Shown here one piece after another: positions 15,460 to 24,129 of a DNA stretch of 33,704 bases. A program made the position numbers and the translations under genes. Under the pieces are notes generated by a model. It worked only from the letters and a program-made list of their open reading frames with translations. It was not told the origin of the DNA and ran no database searches. The DNA lies in assembly GCA_913063265.1 (NCBI GenBank), contig CAJXZG010000061.1:1-33704 (forward strand), read 5' to 3'. Origin of the DNA: an uncultured Prolixibacteraceae bacterium (GTDB lineage Bacteria > Bacteroidota > Bacteroidia > Bacteroidales > Prolixibacteraceae). Each line of letters begins with the position of its first letter. Positions within the stretch are counted from its first letter, which is position 1.

Positions 15460-17010
15460 TCATAATATTAATTCTTCCAGATTTTCATCAAAGAAATGGT
15501 ATTCCAGAAAAGTATATGAATTATTTGATTCGACTTTGATGGACTTAAAGTATTTAAACATCCACCTGTTTCTTATACTTTTGAGTCCTTTGGTTAAATA
15601 CGCTGCAACGTAGGGATGTACTTTTAACAAAAGCTTTCTTTTGTGTAAATCGTTAAAGGCGTATTTAATTTTACTACTCAGTTCGTCAGTAAAAAGAATT
15701 GATGGTACAATTTTGCCTGTACCATGACAGGTTGGGCAATTCTCAGCTGTTTCAATTGTTTCCTGAGGTCTGACCCTTTGACGGGTTATCTGCATCAGGC
15801 AGAATTTACTTAGAGGTAAAATATTATGTTTTGTTCTATCCAATGCCATTACCTCTTTCATGTGTTCGTACACTTTCTGGCGATTGGATGCCACATGCAT
15901 ATCGATAAAATCAATTACAATGATTCCACCCATATCTCTCAACCTTAATTGTCTTGCAATTTCAACGCAGGCGGCCAGGTTCACATCCAGTGCATTTGAT
16001 TCCTGATCCATTCCCGGCTTTACCCGGTTTCCGCTGTTAACATCAATGACATGAAATGCCTCGGTATGTTCAACAATTAAATAAGCACCATCTTTAAAAG
16101 AAACGGTTTTGCCAAATGCGGCTTTAATTTGCTTCTCAACTCCGTAATGTTCGAAAATAGGAGCCCGGCCTTTGTAGTATTTGACAATTTTCTTTTTACC
16201 GGTTTGGATGCTACTTATATAATCGCTGATTTCATTACAAGCCGAACGGTCATTTACAATTATACTGTTAAATTCCGGATGATAGATATCCCGCAGTAAT
16301 GCTGTAGTTCTGTCAATTTCACCTATGATTAATGATGGGATTTTTGCCCTGCTCAATTTGCTAAAAGTAGTTTCCCATTTGGTAACAAGCCCACTTAATT
16401 CCTGATCTAATTCAGCCACTTTTTTGCCTTCGGCCACCGTACGTACAATTACTCCGTACTTTCGGGGTTTAATACTCTGAACCAGTTTTTTTAAGCGGTT
16501 TTTCTCTTCGTTTGTTTTTATCTTTTGCGATACAGAAACTTTGTCGCTAAATGGAATTAATACCAGATTTCTTCCCGCAATTGAAATTTCAGAAGTTAAT
16601 CTTGGTCCTTTGGTAGAAATTGGTTCTTTAGAAACCTGAACCAGAATTTTCTGACCTTCTTTTAATAATTCATTGATTTTTCCTTCTTTGTTTATGTCAG
16701 GCTCCGATTGGATTCGGCCTAACGATGAAATTTTATTCTTTTTGGAAGAACTGATTCGAAGAAATTTATTCAATGTAGCAAATTGAGGACCTAAATCGAG
16801 GTAATGCAGAAAAGCATCTTTTTCATAACCAACGTCAATAAATGCTGCATTTAAACTCGGCATAATCTTTTTTACCTTTCCGAGGTAAATATCTCCTACA
16901 GCAAAACGAGCACCACTTATTTCTCTGGTTAATTCTACAAGTTTTCTATCCTCTTGTAATGCAATAACAATTTCGGATGGAGTTACATCAATTATTAAAT
17001 CGCTACTCAC
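15460..17010 (-). CDS. rng: Ribonuclease E/G family protein
   Basis: This endoribonuclease cuts single-stranded AU-rich RNA and takes part in mRNA decay and rRNA maturation. In the 516-residue protein an S1 RNA-binding domain occupies about residues 36-130. The DNase I-like catalytic core has the magnesium ligands D323 (VIDVNSGNR) and D367 (IVIDFIDMH). The zinc-link cysteines C425 and C428 (NCPTCHGTG) join the dimers that form the tetramer. The length is that of RNase G; the long scaffold tail of E. coli RNase E is absent. An insertion of about 30 residues lies inside the S1 domain (near 80-110). It follows HU and the bS22-like gene and has a perfect 16-bp hairpin 48 nt before its start. Confidence 0.95.
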   Translation of the reverse strand: MSSDLIIDVTPSEIVIALQEDRKLVELTREISGARFAVGDIYLGKVKKIMPSLNAAFIDVGYEKDAFLHYLDLGPQFATLNKFLRISSSKKNKISSLGRIQSEPDINKEGKINELLKEGQKILVQVSKEPISTKGPRLTSEISIAGRNLVLIPFSDKVSVSQKIKTNEEKNRLKKLVQSIKPRKYGVIVRTVAEGKKVAELDQELSGLVTKWETTFSKLSRAKIPSLIIGEIDRTTALLRDIYHPEFNSIIVNDRSACNEISDYISSIQTGKKKIVKYYKGRAPIFEHYGVEKQIKAAFGKTVSFKDGAYLIVEHTEAFHVIDVNSGNRVKPGMDQESNALDVNLAACVEIARQLRLRDMGGIIVIDFIDMHVASNRQKVYEHMKEVMALDRTKHNILPLSKFCLMQITRQRVRPQETIETAENCPTCHGTGKIVPSILFTDELSSKIKYAFNDLHKRKLLLKVHPYVAAYLTKGLKSIRNRWMFKYFKSIKVESNNSYTFLEYHFFDENLEELIL

Positions 17011-17058
17011 AACCTTTTATTTAAACTGTATATATTAATAATACTAATCTTTATAACC

Positions 17059-17094
17059 GATTAAACCTAAGACATGGTTGTCTTAGGTTTAATC
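17059..17094 (-). other. Perfect 16-bp hairpin before rng
   Basis: GATTAAACCTAAGACA and TGTCTTAGGTTTAATC are exact complements around a 4-nt loop. No U-tract follows on either strand, so it is not a typical terminator. It sits 31 bp after the bS22-like stop and 48 nt before the rng ATG. It may process or stabilise the transcript, or form part of the rng leader. Confidence 0.7.
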
Positions 17095-17125
17095 AAAATA
17101 CTCAGTAAGAATTACTTAATAATTC

Positions 17126-17218
17126 TTATTTCTTCTTTTTATGTCTATTCTTACGCAATCTTTTTTTGCGCTTGTGCGTAGCCATCTTATGTCTTTTTCT
17201 TTTCTTTCCGCTTGGCAT
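17126..17218 (-). CDS. bS22-like small ribosomal protein (AURKAIP1/COX24 domain)
   Basis: The minus strand encodes 30 residues beginning MPSGKKRKRHKM and ending RLRKNRHKKKK, almost all Lys, Arg and His. The MPSGKKRKRHKMATHKRKK pattern is that of the AURKAIP1/COX24 family, the same fold as the mycobacterial 30S protein bS22 and mitochondrial mS38. Such proteins bind rRNA in the decoding region of the small subunit. It is short enough to be missed by gene finders. It begins 6 bp after the HU stop codon, so the two are probably co-transcribed, and the rng gene follows. The start ATG is unambiguous. Confidence 0.88.
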   Translation of the reverse strand: MPSGKKRKRHKMATHKRKKRLRKNRHKKKK

Positions 17219-17224
17219 AGCTAA

Positions 17225-17509
17225 TTATTTTACGTTGTTTTTAACTTCCGAAATAAAAGTTTTCGCTGGTTTAAACGAAGGAATATTATGAGCCGGGATA
17301 ATGATAGTAGTATTTTTAGAAATATTTCTAGCTGTTTTTTCAGCTCTTTTCTTAACTACAAAACTTCCAAAACCTCTTAAATAAACATTTTTACCATCAA
17401 CCAATGAATCTTTTACAGTCTCCATGAATGCTTCTACAGCTTTTTGAACTGTTACTTTCTCGATCCCGGTATTTTTTGCAACTTCATTTACAATATCTGC
17501 CTTTGTCAT
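17225..17509 (-). CDS. HU/IHF-family DNA-binding protein
   Basis: This 94-residue HU-type protein starts MTKADIVNEVAKNTGIEKV and has GFGSFVVKKRAEKTARNISKNT at about residues 46-67, the DNA-binding arm. The arm tip reads ARNISKNT instead of the RNPxTG of canonical HU, a variant regularly seen in Bacteroidota and closer to IHF-type sequences. It differs clearly from the HU at 13363. It heads a minus-strand series HU, bS22-like, rng, divergent from mutY. A -7-like TATTTTTG lies at 17566-17559, about 50 nt upstream, without a good -33 element. Confidence 0.94.
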   Translation of the reverse strand: MTKADIVNEVAKNTGIEKVTVQKAVEAFMETVKDSLVDGKNVYLRGFGSFVVKKRAEKTARNISKNTTIIIPAHNIPSFKPAKTFISEVKNNVK

Positions 17510-17558
17510 TTCTTAAAATATTTAATTTTCAATGTATTAAACGTATAATTTGAGTGTG

Positions 17559-17566
17559 CAAAAATA
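17559..17566 (-). promoter_or_regulatory. Possible -7 box of the HU-bS22 unit
   Basis: The minus strand reads TATTTTTG, an exact TAnnTTTG. A CAAA lies 28 nt further (17595-17598), too far for a usual -33 element, so support is limited. Confidence 0.35.
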
Positions 17567-17603
17567 AAAATTATTTAAAAACAGAAAAGCTTTTCAAATA
17601 AAT

Positions 17604-17611
17604 TATTTTTG
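17604..17611 (+). promoter_or_regulatory. Possible -7 box of mutY
   Basis: TATTTTTG matches TAnnTTTG and lies 32 nt before the mutY ATG. The -33 element is not evident. Confidence 0.35.
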
Positions 17612-17643
17612 TTTTTGTGTAGAATTTAAATTGTTAAAGATAA

Positions 17644-18690
17644 ATGAGCGGCTTTGCACATGAGATTTACACGTGGTTTTTGGATAATAAACGCGACCTT
17701 CCCTGGCGTAAAACTTCAGATCCATATAAGATCTGGATATCAGAAATTATTCTTCAGCAAACAAGGGTAGCACAGGGTATAAATTATTATGAAAGATTTA
17801 TTGAGAATTTCCCAACAGTTTTCGATTTGGCCAATGCTACTGAAGATCATGTTTTAAAACTGTGGCAAGGCCTTGGTTATTACAGCCGTGCACGAAACCT
17901 GCATTACTCGGCTAAATACTTAGTCGAAAAATATAAGGGTATTTTCCCAGAAGATTATAAATCGATTTTGGAATTGAAAGGAATTGGAAAATATACGGCT
18001 GCAGCCATTGCTTCAATAGCATTCAACATACCTTCTGCTGCAGTAGATGGCAATGTACAGCGCGTTATATCCCGATACTTTGGGATAAAAAGTCCTGTCG
18101 ACTCAAATAAAGGAATTAAGGAAATACAACAAATTGCTGATTCATTAATCGATTCGCAAAATCCTGGAACTCATAACCAGGCTTTTATGGAATTTGGAGC
18201 TTTAATATGTACCCCAAAATCACCAAATTGTAAATTGTGTCCTGTTGTGCAAAGTTGTTATGCCTTTCATAATAAACAGATTGAAGAATTACCGGTAAAA
18301 ACAAAAAAAACAACACAAAGCAATCGTTTTTTCTACTTTTATTTATTGGAAGGTTATGATTATATTATACTGGAGAAAAGAAACAATAATGACATTTGGA
18401 AAAATCTTTACCAGTTGCCGATTCTGGAATCTAAAAGAGAATTAACGGATAATGAAATTCTACGACTGGCATCACCAATTAATGAAAAAACTATAAATAT
18501 AAAATCCGTTTCAAACACAGTAAAACATGTTTTGACACATCAAAAAATATTTGCGAAGTTTATACATTTTGAACAAAAAATTCCTTTTGAAATCGATTCA
18601 AAATTTATTCAGGTAAATAAAAAAGATATTTATAAATTTGCTGTACCAAAACTGATGGAACGATACTTTAAAAAAATTAAATTATTATAG
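17644..18690 (+). CDS. mutY: A/G-specific adenine glycosylase
   Basis: MutY removes adenine mispaired with 8-oxoguanine. The 348-residue protein has the helix-hairpin-helix domain with ELKGIGKYTAAAIASIAF (about 110-127), catalytic E34 (WISEIILQQTR) and D135 (AVDGNVQRV), and the iron-sulfur cluster ligands C189, C196, C199 and C205 in the spacing C-x6-C-x2-C-x5-C. The C-terminal Nudix-like domain (about 225-348), which recognises 8-oxoguanine, includes a KHVLTHQKIFAKF segment. Length is nearly that of E. coli MutY (350). It opens a plus-strand block with ssb, gldE and gldD, an arrangement common in Bacteroidota. Confidence 0.97.
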   Translation: MSGFAHEIYTWFLDNKRDLPWRKTSDPYKIWISEIILQQTRVAQGINYYERFIENFPTVFDLANATEDHVLKLWQGLGYYSRARNLHYSAKYLVEKYKGIFPEDYKSILELKGIGKYTAAAIASIAFNIPSAAVDGNVQRVISRYFGIKSPVDSNKGIKEIQQIADSLIDSQNPGTHNQAFMEFGALICTPKSPNCKLCPVVQSCYAFHNKQIEELPVKTKKTTQSNRFFYFYLLEGYDYIILEKRNNNDIWKNLYQLPILESKRELTDNEILRLASPINEKTINIKSVSNTVKHVLTHQKIFAKFIHFEQKIPFEIDSKFIQVNKKDIYKFAVPKLMERYFKKIKLL

Positions 18691-18758
18691 ATGTATTTTG
18701 GCTTACAGAAAATTAAACGGAATTGTTCCTTATTACAGTTAACCTGAAAAATTAAATT

Positions 18759-19214
18759 ATGTCAGTAAACAAAGTTATTTTAGTTGGAAATGTGGGCAAA
18801 GATCCCGAAATAAGACACCTGGATTCAGGAGTTGCCGTAGCAAATTTTCCTTTGGCAACATCAGAATCATACACCGCAAAAAACGGAGAAAGAATTACAA
18901 CTACCGAATGGCACAATATTGTTCTGTGGCGGGGTTTGGCAGAAGTTGCTGAAAAATATGTTTCAAAAGGTCGTCAATTATATATCGAAGGCCGAATCAG
19001 AACAAGAAGCTACGACGATAAAGACGGCAATAAACGATATATCACTGAAATTTATGGTGATAACATGCAAATGTTAGGGCCAAAAGGTGATGAGAAACCT
19101 GCTAATGGTCAGTTTAATCAGGGGCAGGGTAACTCAAATTCAACTCCTCAAAGTCCCAGTGTAAACGAACCCGAGATTGATGATTCGGGAGGTGATGAGG
19201 ACCTGCCATTTTAA
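18759..19214 (+). CDS. ssb: Single-stranded DNA-binding protein
   Basis: SSB coats single-stranded DNA during replication and repair. The 151-residue protein begins MSVNKVILVGNVGKDPEIR and its OB-fold spans about residues 1-108, with TTEWHNIVLWRGLAEVAEKYVSKG and YIEGRIRTRSYDDKDG as typical blocks. A short Gln/Asn/Ser-rich linker leads to the acidic tip GGDEDLPF, the docking peptide for repair proteins. It lies 68 bp after mutY and 15 bp before gldE. Confidence 0.97.
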   Translation: MSVNKVILVGNVGKDPEIRHLDSGVAVANFPLATSESYTAKNGERITTTEWHNIVLWRGLAEVAEKYVSKGRQLYIEGRIRTRSYDDKDGNKRYITEIYGDNMQMLGPKGDEKPANGQFNQGQGNSNSTPQSPSVNEPEIDDSGGDEDLPF

Positions 19215-19229
19215 TTCAAAAAATTTGAC

Positions 19230-20561
19230 TTGGAAACAGAAACCTTTCTTTTATCAATACAATCAAGCGTTTGGGATATACAATTCCAACCTGTTTCAAC
19301 AGGTGCGGTAATTTGTATGGTTTCTTTAGTTTTACTACTTGTTTTTTCTGCTTTGATTAGTGGTGCTGAGGTTGCCTTTTTTTCTTTAACCGCTAAGGAA
19401 AAGAAGCAATTGAAAAAAAACAGAAAAACTGATGTACTGGTTCTTAAAATGCTCGAGATTCCGGAGAAGCTCTTATCAACAATTCTTGTAGCCAACAGCT
19501 TTTTTAATATTGCATTTATTGTTCTTGCTGTATCCTTATTAAGTCCCTTAATTGGCTTACAAAACAAACCGGCTTTAGAATTCATTTTACAAATTGTAAT
19601 CATCTTATTCGTAGTAATTCTTTTTGGAGAAATTCTGCCCAAATTATATGCATCCTATCACAAATTAAGGTTGGTTAGGTTAATGTCGTTACCGCTGCAG
19701 CTCCTCGGAAAGATATTTTATCCTGTGGGAAAACTGCTTTCAACTTTTACAATTGTTGTAAACCAAAGAATTCAAAGGCATAGCGAAAACTTCTCAATGG
19801 ATGATATCTCCATGGCTTTAAAAATGAAGTCAGAAGAAGAACATGTTGATGAGAAAGAGATTCTCGAAGGAATTGTAAAATTTGGAAATAAAAATGTAGC
19901 TGAAATTATGAAGTCAAGAGTTGATGTTGTTTCTCTTGATATTACCAACAACTTCACAACGGTTTTACAGGTTATCGTCGATTCAGGCTTTTCAAGAATA
20001 CCGGTTTATATAGATTCGTTTGACAATATTAAAGGTATACTATATATAAAAGATATTCTGCCTCACAGCCACAAAGGAAACACATTTAAATGGCAGTCTT
20101 TGGTGCGTCCGCCTTTTTACGTTCCGGAAACAAAAAAAATAAATTCTCTTCTTAAAGAATTTCAGAAAAACAAAGTTCACCTTGCAATTGTAATAGACGA
20201 ATATGGCGGGACTTCGGGAATTGTAACATTAGAAGATATATTAGAAGAAATTGTTGGAGAAATTGTGGACGAATTTGATGAAGAAGAAAACTTTTTTTCA
20301 AAAGTTGCTGAGAATATTTTCCTTTTCGATGGTAAAACATTATTGGGAGATTTTTATAAAATCACAAAAAGTAACGATGACGTTTTTGATGAAGTGAAAG
20401 GAGATGCTGATACACTGGCAGGATTAATTCTTGAATTAATGGGCGAAATTCCATCGCAGGATGAAACTGTAGAATACAAACAATTTGTTTTTACCATCGA
20501 AGAAGTTGATGACAGGCGAATTATTCAAATAAGGGTGCAGATTAGACCGGAAGCTGAATAA
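19230..20561 (+). CDS. gldE: GldE, gliding-associated CNNM/CBS membrane protein
   Basis: GldE is a Bacteroidota protein of the hemolysin/CNNM family that works with GldD; in Flavobacterium it supports gliding and secretion, while in non-gliding relatives its role is unclear. The 443 residues carry an N-terminal membrane domain with helices at about 25-45, 83-103 and 118-138 and a SGAEVAFFSL motif (44-53). A pair of CBS domains follows at about 226-340 (VIDEYGGTSGIVTLEDILEEIVGEI at the end), then a C-terminal CorC/HlyC domain at about 355-440. The start is a TTG; the next ATG (19317) would cut into the first membrane helix. It is 15 bp after ssb and 62 bp before gldD. Confidence 0.9.
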   Translation: METETFLLSIQSSVWDIQFQPVSTGAVICMVSLVLLLVFSALISGAEVAFFSLTAKEKKQLKKNRKTDVLVLKMLEIPEKLLSTILVANSFFNIAFIVLAVSLLSPLIGLQNKPALEFILQIVIILFVVILFGEILPKLYASYHKLRLVRLMSLPLQLLGKIFYPVGKLLSTFTIVVNQRIQRHSENFSMDDISMALKMKSEEEHVDEKEILEGIVKFGNKNVAEIMKSRVDVVSLDITNNFTTVLQVIVDSGFSRIPVYIDSFDNIKGILYIKDILPHSHKGNTFKWQSLVRPPFYVPETKKINSLLKEFQKNKVHLAIVIDEYGGTSGIVTLEDILEEIVGEIVDEFDEEENFFSKVAENIFLFDGKTLLGDFYKITKSNDDVFDEVKGDADTLAGLILELMGEIPSQDETVEYKQFVFTIEEVDDRRIIQIRVQIRPEAE

Positions 20562-20623
20562 TAAGTGGAAAATCCTGATGAAACTTTTTCAAATAATTTA
20601 CTTGTTAATTCGTTTCAAAAATT

Positions 20624-21217
20624 ATGAATTCATTTTCAAAAATCATATTGTTATTAATTGCAACTATTATAGTGGGTTGCAACGAAAAATATACACCAAA
20701 ACCCAGGCAGTATTTCAGAATTGATTTCCCCGATAAAAAATACCATTTAATACAACCCGGTTTCCCGTATCGTTTCGAGATTCCTGATTATTCTAAAATC
20801 GTGCAGGATAAAAAAAATCCCGACCAGCCATACTGGATAAATGTAACTGTGCCCAAAAATAAAGCGGAAATTCACATTTCATATTACAATTTGTCGCAGT
20901 CAGGTAATTCAAACCGTACTTTGCTTAATAAGTTTATGGAGGATACAAGATCACTTGCCTATAAACACACGATTAAAGCCGATGCCATTCACGAACAAGT
21001 ATGGATGAATCCGGGAGACAAGGTATACGGGTTAATCTATCGAATAGAAGGGAATGCTGCCTCGCCAATTCAGTTCTTTTTAACCGACAGTGTCAACCAT
21101 TTTTTGCGTGGTGCATTGTATATCAGAGAAGTGCCTAATATCGATTCATTAAAACCTGTGATTGAATTTCTTGAGCCTGATGTGGTCAGATTAATTGAAA
21201 CTACAAGCTGGAACTAA
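20624..21217 (+). CDS. gldD: GldD-family lipoprotein
   Basis: The 197-residue protein has a lipoprotein signal peptide with lipobox IIVGC, so C19 is the lipidated residue; the following NEK does not suggest retention in the inner membrane. The PKPRQYFRIDFPDKKY segment (residues 25-40) and SYYNLSQ near 90 are GldD marks. GldD is needed with GldE for gliding and type 9 secretion in Flavobacterium; here gene order gldE-gldD is conserved. Presence in a genome does not prove motility, and no other gld or por gene is in the window. Its stop overlaps the next start in a TAATG. Confidence 0.9.
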   Translation: MNSFSKIILLLIATIIVGCNEKYTPKPRQYFRIDFPDKKYHLIQPGFPYRFEIPDYSKIVQDKKNPDQPYWINVTVPKNKAEIHISYYNLSQSGNSNRTLLNKFMEDTRSLAYKHTIKADAIHEQVWMNPGDKVYGLIYRIEGNAASPIQFFLTDSVNHFLRGALYIREVPNIDSLKPVIEFLEPDVVRLIETTSWN

Positions 21218-21864
21218 TGCCATTTGTTAAATCCATAAAAGTTGAAAATGGGGTTTTAGGCCTATGGAAACTCAGTGAAAATTCCAAAGAATTAATAAAT
21301 ATTTTCCAATTTTCACAAGCTGAAAAACAAGAGTTTTCAAAATTTACGGGAGAAAGAAGAAAAACAGAATATCTGGCCACCAGACTGTTACTGCAAAAAT
21401 TGTTCAATCAAAAAACCGAGATTACACATATCAATTCAGGGAAGCCCCAAATATTAAATTCAAATCTCAACATAAGTATTTCTCATTCTGCTGATTATGT
21501 CGCTGTTTATGTTTCAGAGGTAAAAAATGGTATCGATGTTGAAAATCAATTCAGGAAAATTGACAAAGTGGTACCACGTTTTTTAAATAAAAATGAATTG
21601 GATTGGATAGAAAAATCGAATAAATCACAATTTTTGAAGATAATGCTTTGGTGTGCAAAAGAGGCAATATTTAAATGCAGCGAACAAAGCGGAGTTCAGT
21701 TTAATGAGCAAATTTTTATCGACTTATTTGATTTTGAAAAAACAAACTGTTTTTACGGGACTTTAGTTGCCCAAAATTGTAAAGAAAATTACCTTCTCCG
21801 GTATTTCAATATTCAGAACAATATTGTCGTATATTGCGTTGAAGAACATAAAAACAGCATATGA
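21217..21864 (+). CDS. 4'-phosphopantetheinyl transferase, Sfp-type
   Basis: This enzyme moves the phosphopantetheine arm of CoA onto a serine of carrier proteins. The 215-residue protein has the Sfp signature: SGKPQI then ISISHS with H90, the metal-binding GIDVE (105-109, with D107 and E109) and WCAKEAIFK (145-153, with K148 and E149). Sfp types usually act on polyketide or peptide synthetase carriers, but in organisms without AcpS they also serve fatty-acid synthesis; the window cannot decide which. It overlaps gldD by one base (TAATG) and zwf by four, so it is embedded in the operon. Confidence 0.9.
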   Translation: MPFVKSIKVENGVLGLWKLSENSKELINIFQFSQAEKQEFSKFTGERRKTEYLATRLLLQKLFNQKTEITHINSGKPQILNSNLNISISHSADYVAVYVSEVKNGIDVENQFRKIDKVVPRFLNKNELDWIEKSNKSQFLKIMLWCAKEAIFKCSEQSGVQFNEQIFIDLFDFEKTNCFYGTLVAQNCKENYLLRYFNIQNNIVVYCVEEHKNSI

Positions 21865-23354
21865 AAGAGACGCAAAATCAGATACTGATAATATTTGGGG
21901 CCTCGGGAGATTTGACAAAAAGAAAATTAATTCCGGCACTTTACAAGTTATATAACCAAAAATTATTACCCGATAAGTTTGCAGTTCTCGGAGCTTCAAG
22001 AACAAAGTTGTCTGACGATGAATTCAGAAACAGAGTAAGCGAATTCTTACCGGATGAAAAAGACACTATTGAATTCAAAAAAATGTTGTTTTACCAGGCA
22101 GTTCAAAACAACGAAGACCGGGATTTTATTCCCTTAAAAGAAAGGCTATCAGTTTTGTCCGGAGAACTGGAGATTCCTGAAAACTATATTTTCTATCTTT
22201 CCACTCCCCCATCTTTATACAGCTTAATTCCACAATATTTACACAAAAACGGTCTTAGCAGGTCTGATAAAAATTTCAGAAGATTAATCGTTGAAAAACC
22301 TTTTGGTACTGATTTGGATTCAGCCAAAGAATTAAATATCAAACTACTTAATTTTTTTGATGAAGACCAGATTTACAGAATTGACCATTATCTGGGAAAA
22401 GAAACCGTTCAGAATATGTTAGTTACCCGGTTTTCGAACGGAATTTTTGAACCGCTTTGGAACCACAATTATATTCAACGTGTTGAAATTACTTCGGCTG
22501 AAAGTTTGGGAGTTGAAGGAAGAGGCGGATATTACGATAACTCGGGGGCTATGCGTGACATGTTGCAGAACCATTTAATGCAGCTTGTTGGTTTTGTTGC
22601 CATGGAGCCACCGGTGGTTATTGAGGCCAACGCAATTAGAAACGAAATTGTAAAAGTATTTCAATCGCTTCGTCCCTTTGAGGAAAACATGATTGCTAAA
22701 AACGTAATACGCGGACAATATACAAGTTCTGTAATCAAGGGAGAAAATGTTTTAAGCTACAGAGAGGAAAACGGAGTGGATCCTTTTTCCCGCACCGAAA
22801 CATTTGTTGCACTAAAGTTTTTTATCGACAATTGGCGCTGGGCAGGAGTTCCTTTTTATATAAGAACAGGGAAAAAATTACCAACACGGGTAACAGAAAT
22901 AGTTATTCATTTTAAAAGAGTTCCTCATCATCTTTTTGGCAGCCCCGATACGTCAGCAAACAATCAGCTAATTATTAGAATTCAACCCGATGAAGGAATA
23001 CTTTTAAAATTTGGGATGAAAACGCCTGGTGCCGGATTTGATGTGCAAACGGTGAATATGGATTTCCATTATTCGGATTTGACCAATACAACAGTTCCGG
23101 CAGCTTACGAAAGATTGTTGCTTGATTGTATGCAAGGTGATGCTACACTATATGCACGCGGAGATGCAGTTATAAAGGCATGGGAATTTGTTCAGCCCTT
23201 AATTAACGCGTGGAATACAAATCCTGAGATTCCAATTTATGGATATCCGGCCGGTACCTGGGGTCCTGAGAATACAGATTCCTTAATCAGAAAAGGTAAT
23301 TGGAGGTATCCCTGTAAAAACCTTGCCGACGATGGTTTATACTGTGAACTGTAA
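21861..23354 (+). CDS. zwf: Glucose-6-phosphate 1-dehydrogenase
   Basis: Zwf oxidises glucose-6-phosphate to 6-phosphogluconolactone with NADP, the entry step of the oxidative pentose phosphate pathway. The 497 residues show the dinucleotide-binding GASGDLTKRK (13-22), EKPFG (145-149) and the substrate site RIDHYLGKE (173-181, with K180). The length is normal (E. coli 491). Its ATG overlaps the end of the transferase gene (ATGA), and pgl follows after 42 bp, so the first two steps of the pathway are co-transcribed. The third gene, gnd, is not present here. Confidence 0.97.
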   Translation: MKETQNQILIIFGASGDLTKRKLIPALYKLYNQKLLPDKFAVLGASRTKLSDDEFRNRVSEFLPDEKDTIEFKKMLFYQAVQNNEDRDFIPLKERLSVLSGELEIPENYIFYLSTPPSLYSLIPQYLHKNGLSRSDKNFRRLIVEKPFGTDLDSAKELNIKLLNFFDEDQIYRIDHYLGKETVQNMLVTRFSNGIFEPLWNHNYIQRVEITSAESLGVEGRGGYYDNSGAMRDMLQNHLMQLVGFVAMEPPVVIEANAIRNEIVKVFQSLRPFEENMIAKNVIRGQYTSSVIKGENVLSYREENGVDPFSRTETFVALKFFIDNWRWAGVPFYIRTGKKLPTRVTEIVIHFKRVPHHLFGSPDTSANNQLIIRIQPDEGILLKFGMKTPGAGFDVQTVNMDFHYSDLTNTTVPAAYERLLLDCMQGDATLYARGDAVIKAWEFVQPLINAWNTNPEIPIYGYPAGTWGPENTDSLIRKGNWRYPCKNLADDGLYCEL

Positions 23355-23396
23355 TTTGAGCCATTTGTTATAATATAATATATAAACCTGCAAATT

Positions 23397-24128
23397 ATGT
23401 CAACATCAACCGAGGTTAAAATATTTTCAAACCAAAAACAAGTAGTTAAATCTTTAGCTGAAGTGCTTTTCAAACTAACAAAAACTTCAACCAAAGATGG
23501 ATTTCATATCCTTTTATCCGGTGGAAATACTCCCTTGCTGCTTTTCAAAAAAATTCAGAAAAAATATGGAGATTTAATCAACTGGAACGATATACATTTA
23601 TGGTGGGGCGATGAGCGATGTGTTTCACCTGAAGATGAAGAAAGTAATTTTAAGCATGTTAATGACCTGCTGATTTCAAAAGTTTCTATACCCTCTGAAA
23701 ATGTTCATAGAATCAAAGGTGAAAACGATCCGGAAACCGAAGCAAAAGTATATGCTGAAGAAATAGTTAATTTCCTTAATATGCGTGGAGAAAGTCCTGT
23801 TTTTGATGTTGTGTTACTTGGTTTGGGCGACGACGGTCATACTGCATCAATATTTCCCGACGAAATTGAACTATTTGAGGATAAAAGAATTTGTGCCGTT
23901 GCAAAACATCCACTTAGCGGACAAAAAAGAATTACGGTTACGGGTAAAGTTTTAAATAATGCAAACCGTGTGTTTTTTTTGGTTACAGGAGCAAATAAGG
24001 CACAAAGAATTTCAGAAATAATGAACGATAATGATGCAGCCAAATTACTTCCTGCATATTACATTTCGCCTTCAAACGGAGAATTAATCTGGTTTATCGA
24101 TGAAGATGCTGCCAAGAATATAAAATAA
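23397..24128 (+). CDS. pgl: 6-phosphogluconolactonase
   Basis: Pgl hydrolyses the lactone made by Zwf. The 243-residue protein is of the DevB/SOL type, related to glucosamine-6-phosphate isomerases. Motifs are LLSGGNTPLLLF (39-50), WWGDERCVSPEDEESN (69-84) and LLGLGDDGHTASIFP (140-154), which together hold the phosphate and catalytic residues. It sits 42 bp after zwf. The next gene begins 1 bp after its stop, so the operon continues. Confidence 0.95.
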   Translation: MSTSTEVKIFSNQKQVVKSLAEVLFKLTKTSTKDGFHILLSGGNTPLLLFKKIQKKYGDLINWNDIHLWWGDERCVSPEDEESNFKHVNDLLISKVSIPSENVHRIKGENDPETEAKVYAEEIVNFLNMRGESPVFDVVLLGLGDDGHTASIFPDEIELFEDKRICAVAKHPLSGQKRITVTGKVLNNANRVFFLVTGANKAQRISEIMNDNDAAKLLPAYYISPSNGELIWFIDEDAAKNIK

Positions 24129-24129
24129 T

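Noticed and set aside
15460..17010. Truncated RNase E missing its C-terminal scaffold
   Set aside because: The length is that of complete RNase G-type enzymes, all catalytic and zinc residues are present, and a terminator follows directly.
19211..19642. A 143-codon minus-strand frame opposite gldE
   Set aside because: It lies fully against the gldE membrane domain; the product is low in recognisable features and is explained as a shadow frame.
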